A stretch of DNA of 6,965 nucleotides from Thermoplasmata archaeon. GTDB taxonomy: Archaea > Thermoplasmatota > Thermoplasmata > Thermoplasmatales > Thermoplasmataceae. The translations under genes and the position numbers were made by a program. The notes beneath the pieces are model-generated. The model ran no database searches, was not told the origin of the DNA, and worked only from the letters and a program-made list of their open reading frames with translations. Positions within the stretch are counted from its first letter, which is position 1. The number at the start of each line of letters is the position of its first letter. This document shows positions 1 to 5,778 of this stretch, one piece after another. The DNA lies in the NCBI GenBank assembly GCA_021826835.1, contig JAKAYH010000119.1, forward strand, positions 1-6,965, read 5' to 3'.

Positions 1-696
1 TTGGGCCATATCGGTGTCAAACGAAACCTCCTCGTAAATCACTCCAGCATCAAGCATCTTTGTGATCTTCCTGCGAACTGTACGGGCTGGTACTCTGAGT
101 TCCCGAGCAATTTTATTTATACTCATTGATAGAGGGTTTTGGTACATAACGGCATTCAGAACCAATTGCTCGCTTGGAGATATCAGTCTCTCTTTATGAG
201 GAGAGTCATTCATAATTTCTATAAAATCCAACGCGTGATCAAGGGTTTTTTCCAGGTCGTGCAATTGCTTTTTCATCTCCGAATCATCTGATGCAATCAG
301 GGAAATGCTAGAAAACTCTCTTTCGACGTTTGCATCAACCTTAGAGTCTGCGAAGAACGGCAACTTAAGGGTACCAAAAATCACACGTTCTACCAGAGGA
401 AATTCTGGAAAATGGTCAAAAATTTCTTTAGCGGAACTTTTTCCTGCGCGAGTCAAAATGAAGTACCGATTCCAGGGCATAAACCTGCTGTCGGCGTAAA
501 ACTTTACCCCCCGAATCAATCCCGTTTCCAACAAGTAGTTTATCCTGTTTTTAATAACTTCTGGATGAACATGAAACTCCTTTGCCATTTTGTAAACAGA
601 AGGCTTGTTCGTAAAATGCGAACCCCCACTGATCGGCCATTGGAATTTACGTATAATATCCTTTGATAGTTCATCAAGCGGCAATCTGCTGCGCAC
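1..696 (-). CDS. Two-winged-helix transcription regulator (Lrp/AsnC-like), 3' end outside window
   Basis: Reading the minus strand from a GTG at 696-694 gives 232 uninterrupted codons to the window edge. An in-frame TAA lies 5 codons upstream, so GTG is the first possible start; TTG at 684-682 is an alternative. Residues about 6-60 form a winged helix-turn-helix (VYKMAKEFHVHPEVIKNRI as its recognition part, then a wing near LIRGVKFYADSRF). A mixed alpha/beta middle follows. A second winged helix sits near residues 175-225, with SINKIARELRVPARTVRRKI as its HTH. This layout fits archaeal Lrp/AsnC-like or related double-wHTH regulators; the remaining C-terminal domain is not visible. It likely binds DNA in the cytoplasm; ligand and targets are unknown. 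Nine of 16 arginines use CGN codons, against 1 of 12 in gdhA here, suggesting a different origin from the core genes. No clear Shine-Dalgarno precedes the start. Confidence 0.8.
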   Translation of the reverse strand, partial: MRSRLPLDELSKDIIRKFQWPISGGSHFTNKPSVYKMAKEFHVHPEVIKNRINYLLETGLIRGVKFYADSRFMPWNRYFILTRAGKSSAKEIFDHFPEFPLVERVIFGTLKLPFFADSKVDANVEREFSSISLIASDDSEMKKQLHDLEKTLDHALDFIEIMNDSPHKERLISPSEQLVLNAVMYQNPLSMSINKIARELRVPARTVRRKITKMLDAGVIYEEVSFDTDMAQ

Positions 697-1258
697 CCCT
701 ATAGATATTTAGAGATGATGGCTGAACTGCCCTGCGTGTATACGCCAAATGAAGAATGCACAAAATAGACAATTGAAATGAATTCAAATATATTTATAAT
801 TTTCTATCTCTCTTTGTCCATTTAACAAATCCTCCAGATAGTCACACATAAATCGATATTTTCTCATTTTCCCTTTTATCATCGTTCAATTCTCCGCATT
901 TACCTCATTCTTCGCTCCCTGATTTATATAGTCGCATATCCAGAATCTCCGTTGCTCCTAAGCTTTCAGTCCTACTCTGCTTCTGCTCACACAGTTCTCC
1001 CTGAACTTTCTACTGACTGCCGATAATTTGCCTTAAGTACCTGGCCATATCATACCATCTGTATTACCTTCTGCCCATTTCCATTCTGGATTTTATGTTT
1101 AACATTTCCTAGACCCCTTTAACATTTCGTAATCTTCTCAAAGATGTTCCAGTACCCTTACTGTCATTTGGCTTCAATAATTCAGATATAAGTCTGTCTT
1201 AGCAAATTCCATCAGAATGAGACACGATTTCCGCCTTATGAATCAATGGGCTGAGGCA
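697..1258 (-). other. 562-base stretch without an intact gene; probable decayed minus-strand coding DNA
   Basis: No open frame of useful length exists on either strand. The minus strand is purine-rich, as coding strands in this window are. One minus-strand frame from about 1198 to 841 reads as long protein-like runs interrupted by four stops (runs include RLISELLKPNDSKGTGTSLR, YRWYDMARYLRQIIGSQ and KVQGELCEQKQSRTES). A separate 32-codon minus-strand frame lies at 882-784. I could not match these runs to a named family; a degraded transposase or regulator is conceivable but not shown. The interval also holds an AT-rich TATA-like element near 786-797 and an 11-base direct repeat at 1098-1128. 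Confidence 0.3.
1098..1128. repeat. Pair of 11-base direct repeats, 20-base period
   Basis: TTTAACATTTC occurs at 1098-1108 and again at 1118-1128, so the copies start 20 bases apart, about two helical turns. They lie in the gene-free stretch. They could be a regulator half-site pair or simple AT-rich coincidence; there are only two copies and no nearby intact promoter. Confidence 0.4.
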
Positions 1259-1958
1259 TCATAAGATTTTTAATGCCACCTGTTCGTGTCTCTGATCATA
1301 TGTTATAAATTTATATTTTATATTTTTCTCATTAGTAAATTCGTTGAAGGCTTTGAGTTCTCTAATTTCCCATCCCGGATAGTTAAAGAATTCGTCAAAA
1401 ACAATTACTGGACCGCTCTTTATTAGTTTACCTGCACTATTAAATATACTTTTTGCGCTTGAATACAAATCAGAATCAATGTGCATGAAACCAATTGGTA
1501 GGGTGGCGTTCTTAAAAAAACCGGTAACGTTTCGTCAAAGTAACCTTTAATTAAAACAACATTATCTAAAAATTTCAATTTTTAAGGACTTTATCGCTTA
1601 TTTGGAAAGTATTCCTATCAAAACCATCACGCCACGTTTCTGGTAATCCTTCAAATGAGTCAAAACCATATTCTCTATTGCTTGGTAGGTTCTTTGCAAT
1701 ATAATTTATCGACGCTCCTCTTCATACCCCGAATTCCAAGACCAATCCGTCCTCTATGGAGATATTGTTCATTGCTTTGTCCAGAACCTCAAATCTCGTT
1801 TTGCAAGAATTTACGTTTAGCATATTCTTCAGGACGTAGTCTGCCGTAGTTTCTAACGCCCGCTTCTGAAGTTGTATCTTTATGTCTTTATACAGATAGC
1901 CTTCAAGTAGACCACATATTAAACTATCTAAACGCCGCCTTATTCCTTTCATAGCCAT
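1259..1958 (-). pseudogene. Broken TylF-like class I SAM-dependent methyltransferase
   Basis: Two separate open pieces belong to one gene. The N-terminal piece (1958-1722) ends in the SAM-binding motif I, GLVLEFGV, at a TGA. Reading through the TGA in the same frame continues with RGASINYIAKNLPSNREYGF and FEGLPETWRDGFDRNTF. The family usually has W or Y at the stop position, so TGG to TGA is the simplest change. Near 1579 an A5 run needs a sixth A, and near 1518 a T7 run needs an eighth T, to keep frame into FMHIDSDLYSS and VIVFDEFFNYPGWE, ending at 1259. Restored, the protein would be about 233 residues, normal for Methyltransf_24/TylF enzymes, which O-methylate sugars or small molecules using SAM and a metal. 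Its ATG directly follows the stop of the upstream gene, indicating an operon. The lesions could be real decay or, for the two homopolymer losses, sequencing error. Confidence 0.78.
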
Positions 1959-2225
1959 TCAGTCCTCACTTTTTTTGTTATATAGCTTTATGATCTTACC
2001 CCCTTTAATCTTCTTTTGTTCGTAGCGTAAAATAGACAGGCCACTGGTTTGAACACATTTTATCTGAATTTCCTTTACGTCCGTATCTGATATGTTATGG
2101 GTAAACTCATTCCTGGAATTCTTTAACCTCATTTGTACGCATGGATCCAATGGTATAATACTCTCTTTTGGCATGAACTTAGATTGATAAATTTTTTTCT
2201 TGTGTTTCAAATGTTTATATTTCAT
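1959..2225 (-). CDS. 88-residue hypothetical protein, possibly the 3' remnant of a longer gene
   Basis: I do not recognise a family. The protein is basic at its N-terminus (MKYKHLKHKKKIYQ) and has no signal peptide or membrane segment. Its end, VKEIQIKCVQTSGLSILRYE followed by a lysine-rich tail, looks like two or three beta strands. The stop TGA abuts the ATG of the broken methyltransferase, with GTGAGG just upstream of that ATG, so the two were probably co-translated. Upstream of the chosen ATG the frame stays open, with protein-like content but no ATG, GTG or TTG, to a TGA near 2302. The gene may therefore be the truncated end of a larger one, cut where the divergent DNA methyltransferase promoter now lies. 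Placement beside a TylF-like enzyme would suit surface-glycan or small-molecule modification, but this is inference. Confidence 0.5.
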   Translation of the reverse strand: MKYKHLKHKKKIYQSKFMPKESIIPLDPCVQMRLKNSRNEFTHNISDTDVKEIQIKCVQTSGLSILRYEQKKIKGGKIIKLYNKKSED

Positions 2226-2267
2226 GATAAGATACGAATTCAGGATTTCACAACATTCAAAAATGTC

Positions 2268-2296
2268 GGATTTTAATCCATTAATTTCGTTAATGG
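2268..2296. repeat. Overlapping inverted repeats in the divergent promoter region (candidate operator)
   Basis: CCATTAA (2278-2284) and TTAATGG (2290-2296) form a perfect 7-base inverted repeat around TTTCG. A second, overlapping pair, GGATT (2268-2272) and AATCC (2275-2279), flanks TT. They sit between the divergent genes, about 14 bases upstream of the TATA box of the DNA methyltransferase. That is a reasonable place for a regulator that controls both directions. AT-rich inverted repeats of this size can also occur by chance. Confidence 0.4.
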
Positions 2297-2309
2297 GGAA
2301 ACAAGATCA

Positions 2310-2318
2310 TTTATAAAC
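2310..2318 (+). promoter_or_regulatory. TATA box of the DNA methyltransferase gene
   Basis: TTTATAAAC is a good archaeal box A. Transcription would begin near 2340, giving a leader of only a few bases before the ATG at 2347. No Shine-Dalgarno is seen, consistent with near-leaderless initiation. The core is nearly palindromic, so the same site could also serve the minus-strand gene starting at 2225, with a longer leader. Confidence 0.55.
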
Positions 2319-2346
2319 CGATCTTCTCATAGTATGGTAGGAAACC

Positions 2347-3579
2347 ATGCCATCTCATATGATCATTATCGGTGATTCCAGATCAATGAATGAAATTCAG
2401 AGTGATAGTGTGGATTTAGTTGTAACATCACCACCTTACTGGAGCATCAGGGATTATGGAAGTTACCCTCAGATTGGATTTGGACAGACACTGCACGATT
2501 ACCTGAAGGACCTGTATCTAGTATGGAAGGAGTGCTATCGTGTTCTCAAGGATGGGACACGTCTTTCCATAAACGTTGGTGACCAGTTTCTTAGAAGTTC
2601 ATCCTTCGGTAGGTATAAGGTACTTCCGATTCATTCAGAAATTATACTGCAATGTGAAAAAATAGGATATGACTACATGGGTGCCATCATATGGCAGAAA
2701 AAGACCACAATGAATACTTCAGGAGGTTCAAACATAATGGGTTCATACCCTTATCCACCCAACGGACTGCTTGAGATAGACTATGAATACATCCTTATAT
2801 TCAAAAAACCTGGAAAAAGAAAAGATGTCACAGGGATAAACAAAAGTTCATCAGTGTTATCAAAGGAAGAATGGAAAGAGTATTTTTCTGGTCACTGGAC
2901 TTTTCCGGGAGAAAGGAAAAATCAGCATGAAGCAATGTTTCCTGAAGAGTTACCGACGCGCCTGATAAGGATGTTCAGCTTTACCGGTGAAACCATACTT
3001 GATCCATTCCTGGGAAGCGGAACAACCCTCAAAGCAGCATGTGATCTTGGACGGAATTCTATAGGCTACGAGATCAATGAACATTTTTTAATAGCAGTTC
3101 ATGAAAGGCTGAAACATGGCAGCCCAAATAAAGACTGCAAAGATACTATTGATATTATCAGAAGAAACGAAAGAGTATGTTTTAAACACGACAAGGAATA
3201 CATGCCTTCACTTTTTGATATAGATCCACCTGAGGACAGGAGTGATGTAAATTTCAATAAGAAACTTCAAAAGGTCCAAACAGTCACGGATAAAGGAGAT
3301 ATTATTCTAAATGACGGAACAATTGTGGGATTCCTCGGAGTTGATTTATCTCAGGATAAGATTGATCATACCATTGAATACCTGAAAAAATACGTAAAGG
3401 GAAAAATGGTAATGCTCCAGACTGACCCGGAATTCAAGGAAACAAATGGCAGAGTTCTTGCATATGTGTATCTAAAGAATAGAATCTTTGTCAACAAGGA
3501 ACTAATCCGAATGGGATACGGGAATGTTTCTAAGTACAATTTTAAAAAAAGAGGTATAATGCTAAAGGTTCTAATGTAG
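2347..3579 (+). CDS. Beta-class DNA methyltransferase (predicted N4-cytosine) fused to a degenerate SNase-like domain
   Basis: This 410-residue protein should transfer a methyl group from SAM to DNA bases. Motif IV, TSPPYW, is at residues 27-32 and motif I, DPFLGSGTT, at 219-227. That order is the beta class, and SPPY rather than DPPY favours N4-cytosine. The variable stretch about 115-195 probably holds target recognition. Residues about 305-400 resemble a staphylococcal-nuclease fold: VTDKGDIILNDGTIVGFLGV, then GKMVMLQTD, NGRVLAYVY and FVNKELIRMGYGNV. Aligned by eye to Staphylococcus nuclease, D21, D40 and R87 appear kept (D318, D333, R369), but R35 is Gly328, T41 is Leu334 and E43 is Gln336, so cleavage activity is doubtful and DNA or protein binding is possible. 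No separate endonuclease gene is adjacent. It is divergent from the hypothetical/methyltransferase pair and monocistronic. A weak hairpin (GTAGTG with CATTAC, 3575-3597) overlaps the stop. The start ATG fits the promoter distance. Confidence 0.88.
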   Translation: MPSHMIIIGDSRSMNEIQSDSVDLVVTSPPYWSIRDYGSYPQIGFGQTLHDYLKDLYLVWKECYRVLKDGTRLSINVGDQFLRSSSFGRYKVLPIHSEIILQCEKIGYDYMGAIIWQKKTTMNTSGGSNIMGSYPYPPNGLLEIDYEYILIFKKPGKRKDVTGINKSSSVLSKEEWKEYFSGHWTFPGERKNQHEAMFPEELPTRLIRMFSFTGETILDPFLGSGTTLKAACDLGRNSIGYEINEHFLIAVHERLKHGSPNKDCKDTIDIIRRNERVCFKHDKEYMPSLFDIDPPEDRSDVNFNKKLQKVQTVTDKGDIILNDGTIVGFLGVDLSQDKIDHTIEYLKKYVKGKMVMLQTDPEFKETNGRVLAYVYLKNRIFVNKELIRMGYGNVSKYNFKKRGIMLKVLM

Positions 3580-3643
3580 TGCATTAAAAATACATTACTA
3601 TATACCTGTATAAGTTGCAACTGTCTTTTATCCACTGTGCAGG

Positions 3644-3652
3644 TTATTTATA
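3644..3652 (+). promoter_or_regulatory. Candidate TATA box for the RAM protein/UPF0147 operon
   Basis: TTATTTATA is the best TATA-like element in the 165-base gap after the DNA methyltransferase. It would place the transcript start near 3675 with a leader of about 70 bases. A weaker AATTTAAG at about 3708-3715, 33 bases before the ATG at 3745, would give a short leader instead. Pyrimidine-rich DNA between them (CTCTCTTCC) could end the upstream transcript. I cannot choose between the two boxes. Confidence 0.35.
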
Positions 3653-3744
3653 TCCTCTCTTCCTAACAATCTTGCTCAAGTTTGTCTAACCATTTTATTT
3701 ACCAGCGAATTTAAGAAACTTGTTATAGCTCTTCAATATTCAGA

Positions 3745-4074
3745 ATGCATAGTGTTCCCATGGAAATCACTGGCGTAGAAAAGAACCTGAAACGTTATTA
3801 CGATGATAAGATAGTGGCTGCAGTTGTCGGAATAGTTGTGGATGTGAACCGAGTGGAAGCTGTGGCAAAGAGTCTATCCGTCCACAAGAATGTGGAGGAC
3901 GTGTTCATCGTTACAGGTGAATTCGACATAATTATAAAGGTAAGATTCCCTGAATTCTGGATATTACAGGAATTCCTCATGGAGGAACTCAGCAAGATTC
4001 CTGGAATAAGGGGATCAAAGACGATGATGGTTCTTACTGCCGTTAAGGACATGGGGCAGATATTGATGGGGTGA
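3745..4074 (+). CDS. Stand-alone AsnC/RAM ligand-binding domain protein
   Basis: This 109-residue protein consists of little more than an Lrp/AsnC-type C-terminal (RAM) domain. Strand IVAAVVGIVVDVN, a helix with VAKSLSVHKNVEDV, the characteristic VTGEFDIIIKVRF, and the closing IPGIRGSKTMMVLTAVKD fit the alpha/beta sandwich that binds amino acids and oligomerises. The DNA-binding helix-turn-helix normally preceding it is absent; the first ~22 residues (MHSVPMEITGVEKNLKRYYD) are too short for one. Such single-domain proteins are known in archaea and bacteria and may bind effectors or join full-length Lrp-type regulators. Its function here is inferred only from the domain. It is followed by the UPF0147 gene, whose Shine-Dalgarno overlaps this stop codon, so the two are co-transcribed and translationally coupled. 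ATG 3760 is an alternative start. Confidence 0.82.
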   Translation: MHSVPMEITGVEKNLKRYYDDKIVAAVVGIVVDVNRVEAVAKSLSVHKNVEDVFIVTGEFDIIIKVRFPEFWILQEFLMEELSKIPGIRGSKTMMVLTAVKDMGQILMG

Positions 4075-4079
4075 TTGCT

Positions 4080-4337
4080 ATGGATGAAAAACTGTATAAG
4101 GAAGTACTATACCTTCTGGAAGAACTGTCTGGCGACAATTCCGTTCCCAGAAACATCAGGAAAATGGCGGCAGAATCTAAGGCAAAAATGGAAAACCAAA
4201 ACCAGAGATTTGACCTGAGGTGTGCCACTGTTATGTCCACCCTTGATGATCTTACAAATGACCCAAATGTGCCTTCCCATGGGAGAGCATTTCTGTACAC
4301 CATAATGAGCAAGCTTGAGGCTCTGTCCAAATCCTAA
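4080..4337 (+). CDS. UPF0147 family protein
   Basis: This 85-residue, all-helical, acidic archaeal protein of unknown function matches UPF0147 in length and pattern: a first helix YKEVLYLLEEL, then SVPRNIRKMAAESKAKM, then DLRCATVMSTLDDLTNDPNV and a closing HGRAFLYTIMSKLEAL. Two similar halves, each with a D/N-x-VP motif before a helix (NSVPRNIR and NVPSHGR), suggest a duplicated helical hairpin. The frame could open at GTG 4071, but that codon lies inside the Shine-Dalgarno GGTGAT (4070-4075), which sits 4 bases before ATG 4080; ATG 4080 is therefore the better start. The Shine-Dalgarno contains the stop codon of the preceding RAM-domain gene, implying coupled translation. It is conserved across archaea, but its molecular role is unknown to me. 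Confidence 0.88.
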   Translation: MDEKLYKEVLYLLEELSGDNSVPRNIRKMAAESKAKMENQNQRFDLRCATVMSTLDDLTNDPNVPSHGRAFLYTIMSKLEALSKS

Positions 4338-4469
4338 AAACTTCTTTTCTGCGATTTAACAAAGAAAGCACAAAAGTCAAGGCAGCACATTCGACACTGA
4401 TCAGAATGAAATATCAGGTTCATGTAAAATTGCCAAATCTGTACGTTCATATTATAAATAATATTTTTT
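4338..4469. other. Intergenic gap between UPF0147 gene and tRNA-Leu
   Basis: These 132 bases separate convergent transcripts: the plus-strand UPF0147 gene and the minus-strand tRNA. The pyrimidine-rich CTTCTTTTCTG just after the UPF0147 stop could end that transcript. An AT-rich block (4451-4470) follows the tRNA 3' end. No reading frame of interest is present. Confidence 0.5.
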
Positions 4470-4554
4470 TGCGGAGGGCCGGATTTGAACCGGCGAAACC
4501 CTACGGAAACAGATCTTGAGTCTGTCGCCTTTAACCTGGCTCGGCAACCTCCGC
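4470..4554 (-). tRNA. tRNA-Leu(CAA)
   Basis: The minus strand folds as a class II tRNA of 85 bases. The acceptor GCGGAGG pairs with CCTCCGC, and the discriminator is A (position 4470). The D arm is GCC/GGC. The anticodon stem ACAGA/TCTGT encloses loop CTCAAGA, so the anticodon is CAA (reads UUG, leucine). A long variable arm contains CCGTAGG, and the T arm is GCCGG-TTCAAAT-CCGGC. CCA is not encoded, as is common in archaea. There is no intron at the usual site after the anticodon. Its promoter lies at 4577-4590. Confidence 0.95.
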
Positions 4555-4576
4555 TTTACTGGGGAAAGGTTAATTT

Positions 4577-4590
4577 GGTATTTTATATTC
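4577..4590 (-). promoter_or_regulatory. TATA box of tRNA-Leu, shared region with divergent Pcc1-like gene
   Basis: On the minus strand the sequence reads GAATATAAAATACC. Its centre is about 30 bases from the tRNA 5' end at 4554, which suits initiation at or just before the mature end. Only 51 bases separate the tRNA from the divergent ATG at 4606. On the plus strand the same element (TATTTTATATTC) is about 21 bases from that ATG, a little close for a leaderless start; the weaker TTAATTT at 4570-4576 is better spaced. Confidence 0.55.
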
Positions 4591-4605
4591 ATCCAATCAT
4601 CACAG

Positions 4606-4821
4606 ATGAAATGTAAAATAAGTGTTGTTATTGATGTTAAAAACCCACGTACAAAACCATTCCTTTACGAGGAGGCGCTGAAACCGGATAATGATACAAA
4701 TATTCATATATCGTCAAAAAAAGATGAATTAAAAATATGCATAGATAATTTAAAAATAAACGGATTCTCCTCAGTTGTAGAGGAGATTTTGAAGTCGATT
4801 CAGATAGTTGACTCAATCTGA
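4606..4821 (+). CDS. Pcc1-like KEOPS subunit (short)
   Basis: The 71-residue product resembles archaeal Pcc1, the small dimerising subunit of the KEOPS complex that makes the t6A modification at position 37 of ANN-decoding tRNAs. Visible features are an initial strand KCKISVVIDV, FLYEEALKPDND matching the family's E-A-L-x-P-D region, a second strand pair (NIHISSKKDELKICIDNL), and a C-terminal helix FSSVVEEILKSIQIV where the family has its S-x-L-x-x-I pattern. It is slightly shorter than the usual ~80 residues, and identity is low enough that the call rests on layout. An earlier in-frame ATG (4516) lies inside the tRNA gene, so ATG 4606 is chosen. There is no Shine-Dalgarno, so it is probably leaderless. 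It ends 4 bases from the stop of the convergent tfb gene. Confidence 0.65.
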   Translation: MKCKISVVIDVKNPRTKPFLYEEALKPDNDTNIHISSKKDELKICIDNLKINGFSSVVEEILKSIQIVDSI

Positions 4822-4825
4822 TTGT

Positions 4826-5773
4826 TTACTCAGCTGCTTCAACGTTAAGTTCGAGTTTTTCTGTAAGTTCCTTGTACCTGTTTCTGATGGTCACTTCTGT
4901 CACACCAGCAACCTCAGCAACAGACCTCTGGGTCCTTCTTTCTCCGGTTGAAAGCGACGCTATGTATATTGCGGCTGCTGCAACTCCTGTAGGTCCTTTT
5001 CCGGAAGTAAGATCGTTTTCCCTCGCCATTTTGAGAATGTCTGATGCTTTTCTCCTTGCCTCAACGGAAAGTTTCAGTTTGCTGCAGAACCTGTTGACAT
5101 AGTCATCAGGCTTTGAAGGCAGAATGTTGAGTTTAAGATACCTGCTCATTATCCTGTAGGTCCTACCTATCTCTTTCTTCTTCACTCTCGTAACAGATGC
5201 AATTTCATCAAGTGTTCTTGGGACATTGGTTATTCTGCATGCTGCGTAAATTGACCCTGCAACAACGCCCTCTATGCTCCTTCCCCTTATCATGTTCTGC
5301 TTCACTGCCTTTCTGTATATCACAGCGGCACTTTCCCTGACGTCGTTTGGAATGCTTAGGTTTGACGCTATCCTTTCAAGTTCCTGTAGAGCCTGTGAAA
5401 GATTTCTTTCCGCAGCATTGGATACCTTTATTCTTTTCTGCCATTTTCTCAATCTGTACAGCTGTGCTCTGTTCCTAGTGGGTATGGATTTACCGTAGGA
5501 GTCCTTGTTCTTCCACGATATGTCGGTGGAAAGACCCTTGTCATGTATGGTGTATGTCATGGGCGATCCAGCTCTTGATCTGGAGTCACTCTGTTCAGAA
5601 TCAAATGCTCTCCATTCAGGACCCTGATCAATGTAACTGTCATCAATGACGAGACCACACTTATTGCAAATTAGCTCACCCCTTTCGTAGTCACGTATGA
5701 GTTGTGTTGATCCGCACTCTGGACATTTTGTTATCTCATCTATTCCAGTTCTTTTCTTTTCCTTCTCTTCCAT
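4826..5773 (-). CDS. tfb: Transcription initiation factor B (TFB)
   Basis: This 315-residue protein is full length for archaeal TFB, which bridges TBP at the TATA box and RNA polymerase and sets start-site and direction. The N-terminal zinc ribbon uses C17, C20, C36 and C39 ([10 protein letters not shown]...[10 protein letters not shown]). The B-reader/linker region follows ([19 protein letters not shown], residues 53-71). Then come two cyclin-like repeats, about 120-212 and 218-308; each has the GxxxxxVAxxxIYxA pattern ([15 protein letters not shown] and [14 protein letters not shown]). The last repeat ends in the BRE-binding HTH ([20 protein letters not shown], 281-300). It is downstream of gar1 in one operon: the Shine-Dalgarno AGGTGA (5779-5784) overlaps the gar1 stop and is 5 bases from this ATG. 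All key residues appear intact, so it is probably the general factor; whether other TFBs exist cannot be seen here. Confidence 0.97.
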   Translation of the reverse strand: MEEKEKKRTGIDEITKCPECGSTQLIRDYERGELICNKCGLVIDDSYIDQGPEWRAFDSEQSDSRSRAGSPMTYTIHDKGLSTDISWKNKDSYGKSIPTRNRAQLYRLRKWQKRIKVSNAAERNLSQALQELERIASNLSIPNDVRESAAVIYRKAVKQNMIRGRSIEGVVAGSIYAACRITNVPRTLDEIASVTRVKKKEIGRTYRIMSRYLKLNILPSKPDDYVNRFCSKLKLSVEARRKASDILKMARENDLTSGKGPTGVAAAAIYIASLSTGERRTQRSVAEVAGVTEVTIRNRYKELTEKLELNVEAAE

Positions 5774-5778
5774 TCAGT

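Noticed and set aside
305..666. Two plus-strand frames (305-499 and 412-666)
   Set aside because: They lie antisense to the continuous winged-helix gene on the minus strand and show no family features.
1655..1849. Plus-strand frame of 64 codons
   Set aside because: Shadow of the broken methyltransferase, whose minus-strand motifs are clear.
3366..3635. Minus-strand frame of 89 codons
   Set aside because: Antisense to the SNase-like end of the DNA methyltransferase; no recognisable domain.
4071..4079. GTG start for the UPF0147 gene
   Set aside because: The codon is part of the Shine-Dalgarno GGTGAT, which is well spaced for ATG 4080.
3798..4330. Minus-strand frames at 3798-4052 and 4043-4330
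   Set aside because: Antisense to the RAM-domain and UPF0147 genes, with no independent support.
4516..4605. N-terminal extension of the Pcc1-like gene from ATG 4516
   Set aside because: It would run through the tRNA-Leu gene; the family-like sequence begins at ATG 4606.
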